43,239 nucleotides of DNA from contig JAIBDY010000017.1 in the NCBI GenBank assembly GCA_024685995.1, forward strand, positions 1 through 43,239. Direction: 5' to 3'. A model generated the notes under the pieces. It saw only the letters and a list, made by a program, of their open reading frames with translations, ran no database searches and was not told the DNA's origin. The position numbers were made by a program, and so were the translations under genes. How positions within the stretch are numbered: position 1 is the stretch's first letter; each line of letters starts with the position of its first letter. The stretch is from Piscirickettsiaceae bacterium. Its GTDB lineage: Bacteria > Pseudomonadota > Gammaproteobacteria > Nitrosococcales > Methylophagaceae. Positions 31,098-39,123 of the stretch are shown here, piece after piece.

Positions 31098-31562
31098 ATG
31101 CTAAGAACCTATAAAGCACAAAGCCATATCGCTGTCAGTCGAGAAGACGTCTGGGCTACAATTAGCCAATCAAATTTTGTAAAAGACTTTTTACCCGAGA
31201 TTGGTAGAGATATCTGCAAACTGACTTTGTTCACACTGGCAATGCATAAGCACCCATTTGATGTCATGCCGGCTTATATGGTGCCAAACAAAATTATTAG
31301 TTGGGATGTTGTTGCCAATACGGCGATCGAATTGACCAGAAAAGACTTGTCAGCAGACATTAAACATATTGATCTGACGTTACAAGCCAACGGCGATGAC
31401 ACCGTTGTGAGTTTTGAAGTTCATTATAAGACGCGATTAAACGCCAGCTTTCTACAAACAGAAAGAGCCATCAGAGGCTTGTTTAATCAGAAATTAAAGG
31501 TGCTCGAACAAGACCTAGCAACCCTGCAACCACGCCAACACCTACACGCAGTTTTTAACTAG
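31098..31562 (+). CDS. SRPBCC (START/Bet v1-like) domain protein
   Basis: A 154-residue protein with the helix-grip fold pattern of the SRPBCC superfamily: a first strand YKAQSHIAVSREDVWATI followed by a helical turn, a central beta sheet (ISWDVVANTAIELTR, KHIDLTLQANGDDTVVSFEVHY) and a long C-terminal helix RAIRGLFNQKLKVLEQDL. Such proteins bind hydrophobic ligands, lipids or polyketides. The ligand cannot be read from sequence. GAGGA precedes the ATG. The gene is divergent from a TetR regulator with paired operator boxes, so it is probably induced when the regulator binds its effector, and the protein may handle that same compound. Confidence 0.78.
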   Translation: MLRTYKAQSHIAVSREDVWATISQSNFVKDFLPEIGRDICKLTLFTLAMHKHPFDVMPAYMVPNKIISWDVVANTAIELTRKDLSADIKHIDLTLQANGDDTVVSFEVHYKTRLNASFLQTERAIRGLFNQKLKVLEQDLATLQPRQHLHAVFN

Positions 31563-31599
31563 GCTTGTTGCTTTAAGATCATGTTACGAATGGTGTTGT

Positions 31600-31770
31600 T
31601 AAATAGCCGCTAATGACAATGTGCTTTCCTCCAATAGTCGCTGAAGCATTAGTACTTTCCTCCAAGCAGCACCATTTTGTACATGTCCGTAAGGAACCCA
31701 TCCTTACATTTCAATAGTAGCGAATCAGAGAGGTTCCTCTTACCCCCTCGCCTCTCTGATTCGTTTTACT
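31600..31770 (+). ncRNA. Candidate structured RNA or 34-codon small ORF ending at a strong terminator
   Basis: The stretch 31563-31720 holds two copies of CTTTCCTCCAA (31624-31634 and 31655-31665), complementary to a GGAGG ribosome site. Possible stems CTAATG/CATTAG (31610-31615, 31647-31652) and GTAC/GTAC would expose them. A 7-base perfect hairpin GTAAGGA-ACCCA-TCCTTAC sits at 31689-31707. The same bases also encode an open frame 31613-31717 (34 residues, starting MTMCFPPIV) without a clear ribosome site. No good promoter is seen, so it may be the 3' region of the SRPBCC transcript. I recognise neither an RNA family nor the peptide. Confidence 0.4.
31721..31770 (+). terminator. Strong intrinsic terminator
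   Basis: A perfect 13-base stem, CGAATCAGAGAGG (31721-31733) with its complement at 31751-31763, closes a 17-base loop and is followed by TTTTACTTTT. It ends plus-strand transcription from the SRPBCC gene or the candidate RNA. The rest of the gap to 31879 shows nothing further. Confidence 0.92.
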
Positions 31771-31879
31771 TTTGTTGATGCATCCCCATCATAGATACTC
31801 AGCAGAAAACAGCTATATCAACGTCTTTGCCTCTTGCTGGCTATTACTACCACAAAACATCAATGCTACGCCAAGCAAA

Positions 31880-32107
31880 TTATTCTGATAACTTGTTAAG
31901 CGCTAGAAACTTGTGATTATCATCAAACTTGATGCTGAAATACCCACTAACGCCTTGTTGGTCAATAAAGCCTCTAATGTGCTCGACTGGAAATTGAATT
32001 TTCTGCCCCGACTCCGCTTTCACCACCACAAAACGTGCTGTACCTCGATAATAACGTTCTGCTTCACTGGCACTCAAATTCATTCTAAAACGTAGCTCAG
32101 CCGCCAT
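31880..32107 (-). CDS. DUF2835 family protein
   Basis: A 75-residue protein matching DUF2835, a small gammaproteobacterial family of unknown function. Visible pattern: LRFRMNLSASEAERYYRGTA, then KIQFPVEHIRGFIDQQGVSG, then YFSIKFDDNHKFLAL. It looks like a small beta-rich domain. Its ATG at 32107 overlaps the end of the HIT gene by 11 bases, so it is translated from the pepN-HIT transcript. Confidence 0.87.
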   Translation of the reverse strand: MAAELRFRMNLSASEAERYYRGTARFVVVKAESGQKIQFPVEHIRGFIDQQGVSGYFSIKFDDNHKFLALNKLSE

Positions 32108-32519
32108 ATCTTAGTCGCTCGGACAAAGTAGCTTGTAATTGCATACCGACAGCTTTGGCTTCATCATGATTATAAGGTACGGCCTCCCCTACCCCCCAAA
32201 CTGGCGCTGGCCACGCGGCGTCCATTTGATACCGTGCTACGTGGTGAATATGTAATTGGCTGACCACATTGCCCAGTGCAGCAATATTCATCTTATCCGC
32301 AGCCACCAACATCGCTAACTGTTTTGCAAGCCATGTCGACTCTGACGCGAGCAGTTGTTGATCATCCTCACTTAGCTGATATATTTCGCTAACGCCTTCT
32401 CGTCTTGGGACTAAAATAACCCATGGATAACGGGCATCATTCATCAACAATACATCGCATAGCGTCAACCGACCGAGATAGAACGTGTCTTGTTGTAAGC
32501 GTTCGTGTAATTGATACAT
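32097..32519 (-). CDS. HIT-family nucleotide hydrolase/transferase
   Basis: A 140-residue histidine-triad protein. The catalytic motif is QLHIHHVARYQMDAAWPAPVWG, with the His-x-His-His core typical of a gammaproteobacterial Ap4A-hydrolase-like subgroup; the preceding strand carries YPWVILVPRREGV and AALGNVVSQ. Proteins of this type hydrolyse dinucleoside polyphosphates or nucleoside phosphoramidates; the substrate here is unknown. Its ATG overlaps the pepN stop by one base (TAATG on the minus strand), which implies translational coupling. Confidence 0.9.
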   Translation of the reverse strand: MYQLHERLQQDTFYLGRLTLCDVLLMNDARYPWVILVPRREGVSEIYQLSEDDQQLLASESTWLAKQLAMLVAADKMNIAALGNVVSQLHIHHVARYQMDAAWPAPVWGVGEAVPYNHDEAKAVGMQLQATLSERLRYGG

Positions 32520-35170
32520 TATGCTTCGGCCAGATATTTCGTCACAATTTCATACACATCCGCAGATAACGGCTCTTGCTGTGCAATACTTTGTAGAGCC
32601 CGTTTCATTAAACCTTGTCGCGTTTCATCGTATTGTTGCCAGGAATTAAAGGCTCCCAGCTGACGCGATGCAATTTGTGGGTTTAATCTATCTAGAATGA
32701 TGATTTGCTCAGCGAGAAACTGATAACCACTACCATCAATCGCATGGAAGTTGATCGGATTGTTTCGACAAAACTGACCAATCAGCGACCTGACATTATT
32801 AGGGTTGGCGATATTAAAAGCGGGATGCTTCATTAATCCTTTCACCCGTAATAAGGTATTCGGCAAACTCGATTGTGCTTGTACCGCCAACCATTTATCA
32901 ACGACTTGCTTGTCATGCTGCCACTGCTCATAAAATGCCCGTAAAGCATGTTCGCGCTCTGGGCCTTCATATTCTACTAATGCAGAAAGCCCAGCCAAGG
33001 TATCGGTCATATTATCCGATTGCTTCATTTGCTTTAGGCAACGTTGCGTCTGCATGGGGTCGCCCGTCGTCATCAAATAATCTAAGCACATATTTTTTAA
33101 ACTGCGCTTTGCCATGTCACTGGCGTTAAATTGATATTTTTCTGTCGAATTCAGCGCCGAATATAAATTTGAGAACTGTGCTTTTAAACGTAGCGCTAGC
33201 TCTTTTTTCACATAGCTACGTGCCGCATGAATAGCCTCAACTTTCGCTGGCTTAAGCTGCGCCGCCAGATAATTTTCGGAAGGTAGCATGAACATTTTCG
33301 CAACCAATGCCGGCGAGGCCATGGCATTTTCTAATACTTGACCGAATTGCTCGATAACATCGCTAGGCAACACTAAAGCATGGCCCTGTTCCGCTGAATT
33401 GGCTAACAGTAATAATAAATTAATCAATAATTGTTGACCAGCATCCCATTGACTAAAGCTATCATGATCATTAGCCATTAAAAATGCCAATTCTGCATTG
33501 CTTCTCGTCATATTTGCTTTGACAGGGGCTGAGAACCCTCGCAGCAGTGATAATACGGGTTCTGAAGCCACATTCATAAAGACAAATTGTTGCTGTTGTT
33601 CTGTCACTGACAATACGCGTGTTTCCTCACCGCTCGCGCTTGCTTCACCTTCCAATTGTAGTGCGATGGTCTTGCCTTGCTTATCCAACAAGCCAACAGC
33701 GACAGGAATATGGAACGCTTGTTTTTGTTGTTGCCCCGGCGTGGGGTCACAATGTTGTTTGATTGTCACGGTATAACGACGACGCACCACATCATAGTCC
33801 GTTGCCACATCAATTTGTGGTGTCCCCGCTTGAGAATACCACCGTTTAAACTGTGTTAAATCGACTTGATTGGCATCCTCAATCGCTTTGACAAAATCAT
33901 CTGTTGTGACTGCTTGACCATCGTGGCGAGCAAAGTACAGATCGGTTCCCTTTCTAAAACCGTCTACCCCAACAAGGGTCTTAATCATGCCGACCACTTC
34001 AGCACCTTTTTCATAGATGGTGACGGTGTAAAAATTACTGATTTCGATAAAAGAAGCAGGACGAACAGGATGCGCCATCGGTCCCGCATCTTCAGCAAAT
34101 TGCATGGTCCGAAGTTGATTAACATCTTCAATCCGTTGTACCGCCGCTGAGTTCATATCAGCGCTAAATTGTTGGTCACGTAATACGGTGAAGCCTTCTT
34201 TCAAGCTCAATTGAAACCAGTCACGACACGTCACACGGTTACCAGACCAGTTATGAAAATACTCATGCCCGACGATACTTTGGATGGTGTAATAATCTCT
34301 ATCGGTCGCCGTTTCAGGACTCGCCAACACGCATGCCGAATTAAAGACATTTAAGCCTTTATTCTCCATCGCACCCATATTAAAATCATTCACCGCGACG
34401 ATCATAAAGACATCTAAATCATACTCACGCCCATAGCTATCTTCGTCCCATTTCATCGCTTGCTTTAACGACATTAAGGCATGATCACATTTATGACTGT
34501 TTTCTGGATCAACGTAAATTTCCAACGCCACCGAGCGACCTGATGCTGTGACAAAACTGTCTTTTTGACGATGTAGCTCACCCGCCACTAAGGCAAATAA
34601 ATAACTGGGCTTGGGATGCGGATCGTGCCATCTCACCCAATGACGCCCATCCTCAAATTGGCCTTGTTTTTCTAAATTACCGTTCGATAGCATAATCGGC
34701 CAATCTACCTTGTCGGCGACGATTGAAACCGTAAAGACCGACATGACATCGGGGCGATCAGGGTAGTAGGTGATTCGGCGAAAACCTTCTGCTTCGCATT
34801 GCGTGCATAATAAACTACCCGAATGATATAAACCTTCTAATGCGGTATTTTGATCGGGATGGATCACGGTTTCGATTTCGAGTTCAAACTGTTCTGGTAC
34901 GGCTGAAATCAGCAGCGCTTTATCGCTACGTTGATACTCATTACCTTGTAACTCGCGACCATCTAGCTTAATCGACTGTAACGTGAGTTGTTCGCCATCT
35001 AGCAGACAGTCGCCACCTTGTCCTGCTGGATTACGGCGCATCGATAAAACACTACGTACCTGCGTTTCAGATCGGCCTAGATCAAAGTGCAGTGCAACAT
35101 GATCAACAAGATAATTAGGGACTTGATAATCAGCTAAAAAAGTTTCTTTAGGTAACGCATTGGTGGACAT
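32519..35170 (-). CDS. pepN: Aminopeptidase N
   Basis: M1-family zinc aminopeptidase that trims N-terminal residues from peptides in the cytoplasm. The 883 residues match E. coli PepN in length. The exopeptidase motif is FNMGAMENKGLNVFN; the zinc site is VGHEYFHNWSGNR followed by LKEGFT, supplying His, His and Glu around residues 297-320. The Ig-like and C-terminal helical domains (DUF3458 type) follow. I start at the ATG at 35170 (MSTNALPKETF); a frame from 35299 would add 43 unrelated residues overlapping the NIF3-like gene. It leads the pepN-HIT-DUF2835 unit. Confidence 0.97.
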   Translation of the reverse strand: MSTNALPKETFLADYQVPNYLVDHVALHFDLGRSETQVRSVLSMRRNPAGQGGDCLLDGEQLTLQSIKLDGRELQGNEYQRSDKALLISAVPEQFELEIETVIHPDQNTALEGLYHSGSLLCTQCEAEGFRRITYYPDRPDVMSVFTVSIVADKVDWPIMLSNGNLEKQGQFEDGRHWVRWHDPHPKPSYLFALVAGELHRQKDSFVTASGRSVALEIYVDPENSHKCDHALMSLKQAMKWDEDSYGREYDLDVFMIVAVNDFNMGAMENKGLNVFNSACVLASPETATDRDYYTIQSIVGHEYFHNWSGNRVTCRDWFQLSLKEGFTVLRDQQFSADMNSAAVQRIEDVNQLRTMQFAEDAGPMAHPVRPASFIEISNFYTVTIYEKGAEVVGMIKTLVGVDGFRKGTDLYFARHDGQAVTTDDFVKAIEDANQVDLTQFKRWYSQAGTPQIDVATDYDVVRRRYTVTIKQHCDPTPGQQQKQAFHIPVAVGLLDKQGKTIALQLEGEASASGEETRVLSVTEQQQQFVFMNVASEPVLSLLRGFSAPVKANMTRSNAELAFLMANDHDSFSQWDAGQQLLINLLLLLANSAEQGHALVLPSDVIEQFGQVLENAMASPALVAKMFMLPSENYLAAQLKPAKVEAIHAARSYVKKELALRLKAQFSNLYSALNSTEKYQFNASDMAKRSLKNMCLDYLMTTGDPMQTQRCLKQMKQSDNMTDTLAGLSALVEYEGPEREHALRAFYEQWQHDKQVVDKWLAVQAQSSLPNTLLRVKGLMKHPAFNIANPNNVRSLIGQFCRNNPINFHAIDGSGYQFLAEQIIILDRLNPQIASRQLGAFNSWQQYDETRQGLMKRALQSIAQQEPLSADVYEIVTKYLAEA

Positions 35171-35190
35171 ATCAGCATACTCAATAATAA

Positions 35191-35529
35191 TTAAAAATCG
35201 TCTAGCGTCTGTACAGGCCAAACATCGTAAGCGGGTACTTCGTATGGGTGGTTGGCAATTAAGGTTTGCAAGATTGCTTTTACATCTTGTTTTTGACACA
35301 ACATTTCAACGCGATATTCGGCAACCTGTTCTAGCTTATTCGCCTGTCCGAGGAAAGGGTGACTGCCTGAAAAAGGTCGAAACTGGCCTTGTCCCAACGT
35401 TTCCCAAGCACAACTATCGTAACCTTGATATTGCCCAGCGCCTTGGTCAAACAGGGCTTTTTTCAACTGTTCTTTATGGCTTTCAGGGACATAAAAAACC
35501 AGCTTGTATTGTCTTACTTCAATAGCCAT
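35191..35529 (-). CDS. Small NIF3-like (PII/CutA-fold) domain protein
   Basis: A 112-residue protein resembling the insert domain of NIF3/YqfO proteins, which has a PII- or CutA-like fold and exists alone in many gammaproteobacteria. Seen motifs are YKLVFYVPESHKEQLKKALFD, YDSCAWETLGQGQFRP, HPFLGQANKLEQVAEYRVE and the C-terminal LIANHPYEVPAYDVWP. The HPYEVPAYD segment is the strongest family marker. The function is unknown. Its ATG at 35529 overlaps the WD40 gene by 16 bases and it ends 20 bases before pepN, so it may be cotranscribed with both. Confidence 0.85.
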   Translation of the reverse strand: MAIEVRQYKLVFYVPESHKEQLKKALFDQGAGQYQGYDSCAWETLGQGQFRPFSGSHPFLGQANKLEQVAEYRVEMLCQKQDVKAILQTLIANHPYEVPAYDVWPVQTLDDF

Positions 35530-36545
35530 TTTTGTCCAATGCCATTACCTGACTCACCATAAACAGCATCACCTTGCGGTGAAAAGGCAACCGCTTGCAA
35601 TACAACACCCGGACGTAATTGTTTACGACGCGCCACTTGCCAACAATCCACTTTTTCACCATCAGCAACTGTCCAGAGACAGATTCGCTGTGACGGGTGC
35701 CCGGTCACTAAGTATTGATGGTTCGGTGAAAAATCAAACGCCGAGGTTGTCGTTTTAAAAGAGGGGAAATTGGGTAACGGCAAAGTCTTAGGCCATGGCG
35801 ATGGCCTCAGGGTATATTGTTTTTTGCCCGTTTTAATATTCCACAAGTGGGTTTGATCATTGCCCGCGCCCGATAGAACATAGCCGCCTTTGGGATAAAA
35901 ACCGACTATATCAACGCTGTTGTCATGCTTCCATCGTCGTAACTGTTTACCGCTTGTCAGACTCCACAGCCGGGCCATTTGATCATCACCACCCGTCAAA
36001 GCATATTGACCGCTTGGCGATATCGCTACTGTATTGATCAATTGATCAATCGGCGCATTCACTGGCGCGCCGTCATGTCGAAAAATATGCACCACGCGGT
36101 TTCCAATCACATCGAAATAAATGGCTGTCCTGTCTTGCAATGCCAGCAAGACATAATCCCCTTGTGTCGATAATGCCATCGCCTTGATGCGCACTGGAAA
36201 ATGCAATCGCATCATGGGCTTACCATTCGCTATTTCCCATAAGACAATGGTATCAATTTCAGCTGTGGCAGCGACTTTACCATCAGCTGAAAAAGCCACC
36301 GAAGTCGTGGTGCCAACTTGGCTGTTATTTTGCCAGCTATAGATAACTTGGTCTTGTTCAATGTCCCACAATTTAGCGGGTGCATCGGTATCTCCGACTA
36401 GTACATATTTGCCATTTGGTGAAAAAGCAGCGGCATAGCTGCTTAACTCACTGTGCGCCCACTGTTGATCTGAGTCGCGTTCGACTGAACAAGCTGCCAA
36501 ACTCAAGGTCACCAGCAATAACAGGGCATAGCGAATTAGCAGCAC
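35514..36545 (-). CDS. WD40-repeat lipoprotein
   Basis: A 343-residue predicted lipoprotein. The signal peptide ends with the lipobox LAAC, giving a mature Cys near residue 19. Seven WD40-type repeats follow, each with a pattern such as FSPNGKYVLVGD...KLWDIE, AFSADGKVAAT...VLWEI and AISPSGQYALTGGDDQMARLWSL, which predicts a seven-bladed beta-propeller in the periplasm. It starts at a GTG preceded by GGGAAG; no in-frame ATG is available before the lipobox. Beta-propellers usually serve as protein-binding platforms, but the partner is unknown. The gene overlaps the NIF3-like gene and ends 13 bases from dcd. Confidence 0.88.
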   Translation of the reverse strand: MLLIRYALLLLVTLSLAACSVERDSDQQWAHSELSSYAAAFSPNGKYVLVGDTDAPAKLWDIEQDQVIYSWQNNSQVGTTTSVAFSADGKVAATAEIDTIVLWEIANGKPMMRLHFPVRIKAMALSTQGDYVLLALQDRTAIYFDVIGNRVVHIFRHDGAPVNAPIDQLINTVAISPSGQYALTGGDDQMARLWSLTSGKQLRRWKHDNSVDIVGFYPKGGYVLSGAGNDQTHLWNIKTGKKQYTLRPSPWPKTLPLPNFPSFKTTTSAFDFSPNHQYLVTGHPSQRICLWTVADGEKVDCWQVARRKQLRPGVVLQAVAFSPQGDAVYGESGNGIGQKWLLK

Positions 36546-36558
36546 GGCTGACTTCCCA

Positions 36559-37125
36559 TTAGGACTTAGGCAATGTCACGCCTTGCTGACCTTGGTATTT
36601 CCCATTGCGGTCTGCATACGACGTTTCGCACACCTCATCAGATTCAAAAAACAACATTTGCGCGACACCTTCATTAGCATAGATTTTAGCGGGTAACGGC
36701 GTCGTATTAGAGAACTCTAATGTGACATGGCCTTCCCATTCAGGCTCTAAGGGCGTGACGTTAACGATAATGCCGCAGCGCGCATAAGTCGATTTACCAA
36801 GACAAATTGTCAGCACGTTTCGCGGTATTTTGAAACGTTCAACTGTCCGTGCTAACGCAAACGAGTTAGGCGGGATAATGCAGACATCGGAAGAGACATC
36901 AACAAAACTATTTTCATCAAAGTTCTTAGGATCGACGATGGCTGAATTAATGTTGGTGAAGATTTTAAATTCATTAGAGCATCGCACGTCATAACCATAA
37001 CTCGATGTACCGTAAGAAATCATTTTACCTTGTGCACTTTCACGCATTTGGCCCGCTTCGAAGGGCGCGATCATATCGTGTTGCTCGGCCATCCGGCGAA
37101 TCCATTTATCTGATTTGATACTCAT
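36559..37125 (-). CDS. dcd: dCTP deaminase
   Basis: Deaminates dCTP to dUTP for thymidylate synthesis. The 188 residues show the trimeric dUTPase-fold motifs: [38 protein letters not shown] with the active-site segment [12 protein letters not shown], and the C-terminal [12 protein letters not shown]. It lies downstream of apbC on the same strand, the same order as in Pseudomonas (metG, apbC, dcd). Confidence 0.97.
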   Translation of the reverse strand: MSIKSDKWIRRMAEQHDMIAPFEAGQMRESAQGKMISYGTSSYGYDVRCSNEFKIFTNINSAIVDPKNFDENSFVDVSSDVCIIPPNSFALARTVERFKIPRNVLTICLGKSTYARCGIIVNVTPLEPEWEGHVTLEFSNTTPLPAKIYANEGVAQMLFFESDEVCETSYADRNGKYQGQQGVTLPKS

Positions 37126-37193
37126 GCTGTCTTCACTTTTGCTGTTAAGTTAATTGTTGTCATTAGCCGTCGTATTAGACCTGACGCCCGAAT

Positions 37194-38276
37194 TTAGTCA
37201 TTCTTCACTACAATATTGGGGAATGCTGAAGCATAATCTTTCGATTGTCGCGCTAACCTCGCTGCAACACGAGTCGCAATTGAGCGGTAGGCTTTAGCGA
37301 TATCGCCTTCTGGATCGACTGCAACTGTAGGTTGGCCGTTATCGGCATTTTCTCTTATTCGAATATCTAACGGAAGACCACCAAGTAAATCAACGCCGTA
37401 CTGACTCGCCATTTTTTCACCACCACCGCTACCGAATATCGCTTCTTGATGACCACATTGGCTACAGACATGCGTACTCATATTTTCAATAACACCTAGC
37501 ACTGGCACATTGACCTTTTCAAACATTTTGAGCGCTTTGCGTGCATCCAATAATGAAATGTCTTGTGGCGTCGTCACAATCACCGCACCGCTGACCGGCA
37601 CGTTTTGCGATAACGTTAATTGAATATCGCCCGTACCTGGGGGTAAATCGATCACCAAATAATCGAGGTTATCCCAATTGGTATCATTGAGTAATTGTTG
37701 TAAAGCCTGAACAACCATTGGGCCACGCCATATCATGGGTTCTTCTTCGTCAATCAAATAGCCAATCGACATGCTTTGCAAACCATAACTTTCTATCGGT
37801 TTAATGCTTTTGCCGTCATCTGATTCCGGTTTTTGATGCTTACCCAACATTCTCGGTTGGCTCGGGCCATAAATATCCGCATCTAAAATACCAACATTGG
37901 CGCCTTCTGCTTGTAATGCTAAAGCCAAGTTGACCGAGGTCGTTGATTTCCCGACCCCACCTTTCCCGGAAGCGACGGCAATGATATTTTTAACGCCTGC
38001 AAGACTTTTCACACCTTGCTGCACTTTATGTTTAATTACCTGCCAATCCAGTGTAATTGACACTGATTCAGCACCTGCTTGCTTTAAACGCTCAACAAGT
38101 TCAGCCTTTAATTGTGCTTGATGTCCCTGCGCTGGATATCCTAGTGTGATGGCGACCGTCAATGTTTCGCCTTCCGTTTCAACAACCACTTTTGCATGAC
38201 TGTCTCCGAAGGACACCAAACTAAGCGGATCTTGATATTCATTAATAATCTGTTTGATTTGAGCAGGGTTTAACAT
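37194..38276 (-). CDS. apbC: Iron-sulfur cluster carrier protein ApbC (Mrp)
   Basis: A 360-residue P-loop ATPase of the Mrp/NBP35 family that binds and delivers [4Fe-4S] clusters. An N-terminal MIP18/DUF59 domain covers about 1-90. The ATPase part has the deviant Walker A SGKGGVGKST near residue 105, then GILDADIYGPSQPRML and the signature DYLVIDLPPGTGD. The cluster-binding CSQC lies in NMSTHVCSQCGHQEA. In gammaproteobacteria it is usually a direct neighbour of metG; here a four-gene Sdh/Frd operon lies between them. It may be read from that operon, as only 118 bases separate it from the iron-sulfur subunit gene. Confidence 0.96.
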   Translation of the reverse strand: MLNPAQIKQIINEYQDPLSLVSFGDSHAKVVVETEGETLTVAITLGYPAQGHQAQLKAELVERLKQAGAESVSITLDWQVIKHKVQQGVKSLAGVKNIIAVASGKGGVGKSTTSVNLALALQAEGANVGILDADIYGPSQPRMLGKHQKPESDDGKSIKPIESYGLQSMSIGYLIDEEEPMIWRGPMVVQALQQLLNDTNWDNLDYLVIDLPPGTGDIQLTLSQNVPVSGAVIVTTPQDISLLDARKALKMFEKVNVPVLGVIENMSTHVCSQCGHQEAIFGSGGGEKMASQYGVDLLGGLPLDIRIRENADNGQPTVAVDPEGDIAKAYRSIATRVAARLARQSKDYASAFPNIVVKND

Positions 38277-38394
38277 TCATGACTCCGATGGAAGTGAGTT
38301 CGATAACTAAAGCACGTTATTCTATACTGCCTGACCGTTAAGTTCACCCATAGAGATACTGTGGACATCCTATCTACACACTCCGAGTGCGTCT

Positions 38395-39123
38395 TTATTT
38401 ATATTGATACAGTAGTTTATTCATATTGGTGATATTACTGATGCTGATTTCTTTCGGGCAAGCCCGTTCACATTCACGATAATTACTGCAAGTACCAAAC
38501 CCTTGTTGTTCCATTTCGGTTAACATTTTTTGTGTACGATGCGTGTCAATTTTGCCTTGAGGTAAGCTAGACAAATGACTCACTTTAGCCGCTACAAATA
38601 AAGTGGCCGAGGCATTGGGACACACTGCGACACAAGCACCACAGCCAATACAGGTCGCAGAATCGAAAGCCTCATCTGCGGTATCTTTATCAATCGCAAT
38701 CGTGTTGGCCTCGGTTGCAGAGCCTGTTCTCATTGCGATATAGCCGCCCGCTTGAATAATGCTATCAAACGCCGAGCGATCAACAATCAAGTCTTTCACT
38801 ACCGGAAAAGCCGTAGCCCGCCACGGCTCGATCCATAATTCGGGTTCTTCTGCATAATCACGCATGTATTGTTGACAGGTCGTCGTCGCTTGGTGCTTAC
38901 CATGGGGCGAACCATTGATCACCAAACTACATGATCCACAAATTCCTTCGCGGCAATCAAAATCAAATGCAATTGCATCGTGACCATGAGCAATGAGTTG
39001 CTCATTCAAGGCGTCGAGCATTTCTAAAAACGATGTATTTTCACTGACATCGATTTGATATTGCTCAAAGTAACCTTGGGTTATCGCGTTTTTTTGTCGC
39101 CAAATATGCAGTGTAAAAATCAT
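38395..39123 (-). CDS. sdhB: Succinate dehydrogenase/fumarate reductase iron-sulfur subunit
   Basis: A 242-residue electron-transfer subunit carrying three clusters between the flavin and quinone. The [2Fe-2S] ligands are in CREGICGSC and a fourth Cys in TTTCQQYM, 17 residues further on, the longer spacing seen in type-B (Bacteroidetes/actinobacterial-like) subunits. The [4Fe-4S] motif is [12 protein letters not shown]. The [3Fe-4S] motif is [14 protein letters not shown] (C-x5-C-x3-C). Its ATG overlaps the flavoprotein stop by 4 bases (ATGA). Whether the enzyme works as succinate dehydrogenase or fumarate reductase cannot be read from sequence; frdB would be an equally valid name. Confidence 0.93.
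   Translation of the reverse strand: MIFTLHIWRQKNAITQGYFEQYQIDVSENTSFLEMLDALNEQLIAHGHDAIAFDFDCREGICGSCSLVINGSPHGKHQATTTCQQYMRDYAEEPELWIEPWRATAFPVVKDLIVDRSAFDSIIQAGGYIAMRTGSATEANTIAIDKDTADEAFDSATCIGCGACVAVCPNASATLFVAAKVSHLSSLPQGKIDTHRTQKMLTEMEQQGFGTCSNYRECERACPKEISISNITNMNKLLYQYK

Noticed and set aside
31563-31720. tRNA or known regulatory RNA
   Set aside because: No cloverleaf or T-loop pattern is present, and I do not recognise a described family; it is kept only as a candidate.
35171-35299. 43-residue N-terminal extension of PepN
   Set aside because: The extra residues overlap the NIF3-like gene and do not match PepN; the ATG at 35170 gives the expected start.
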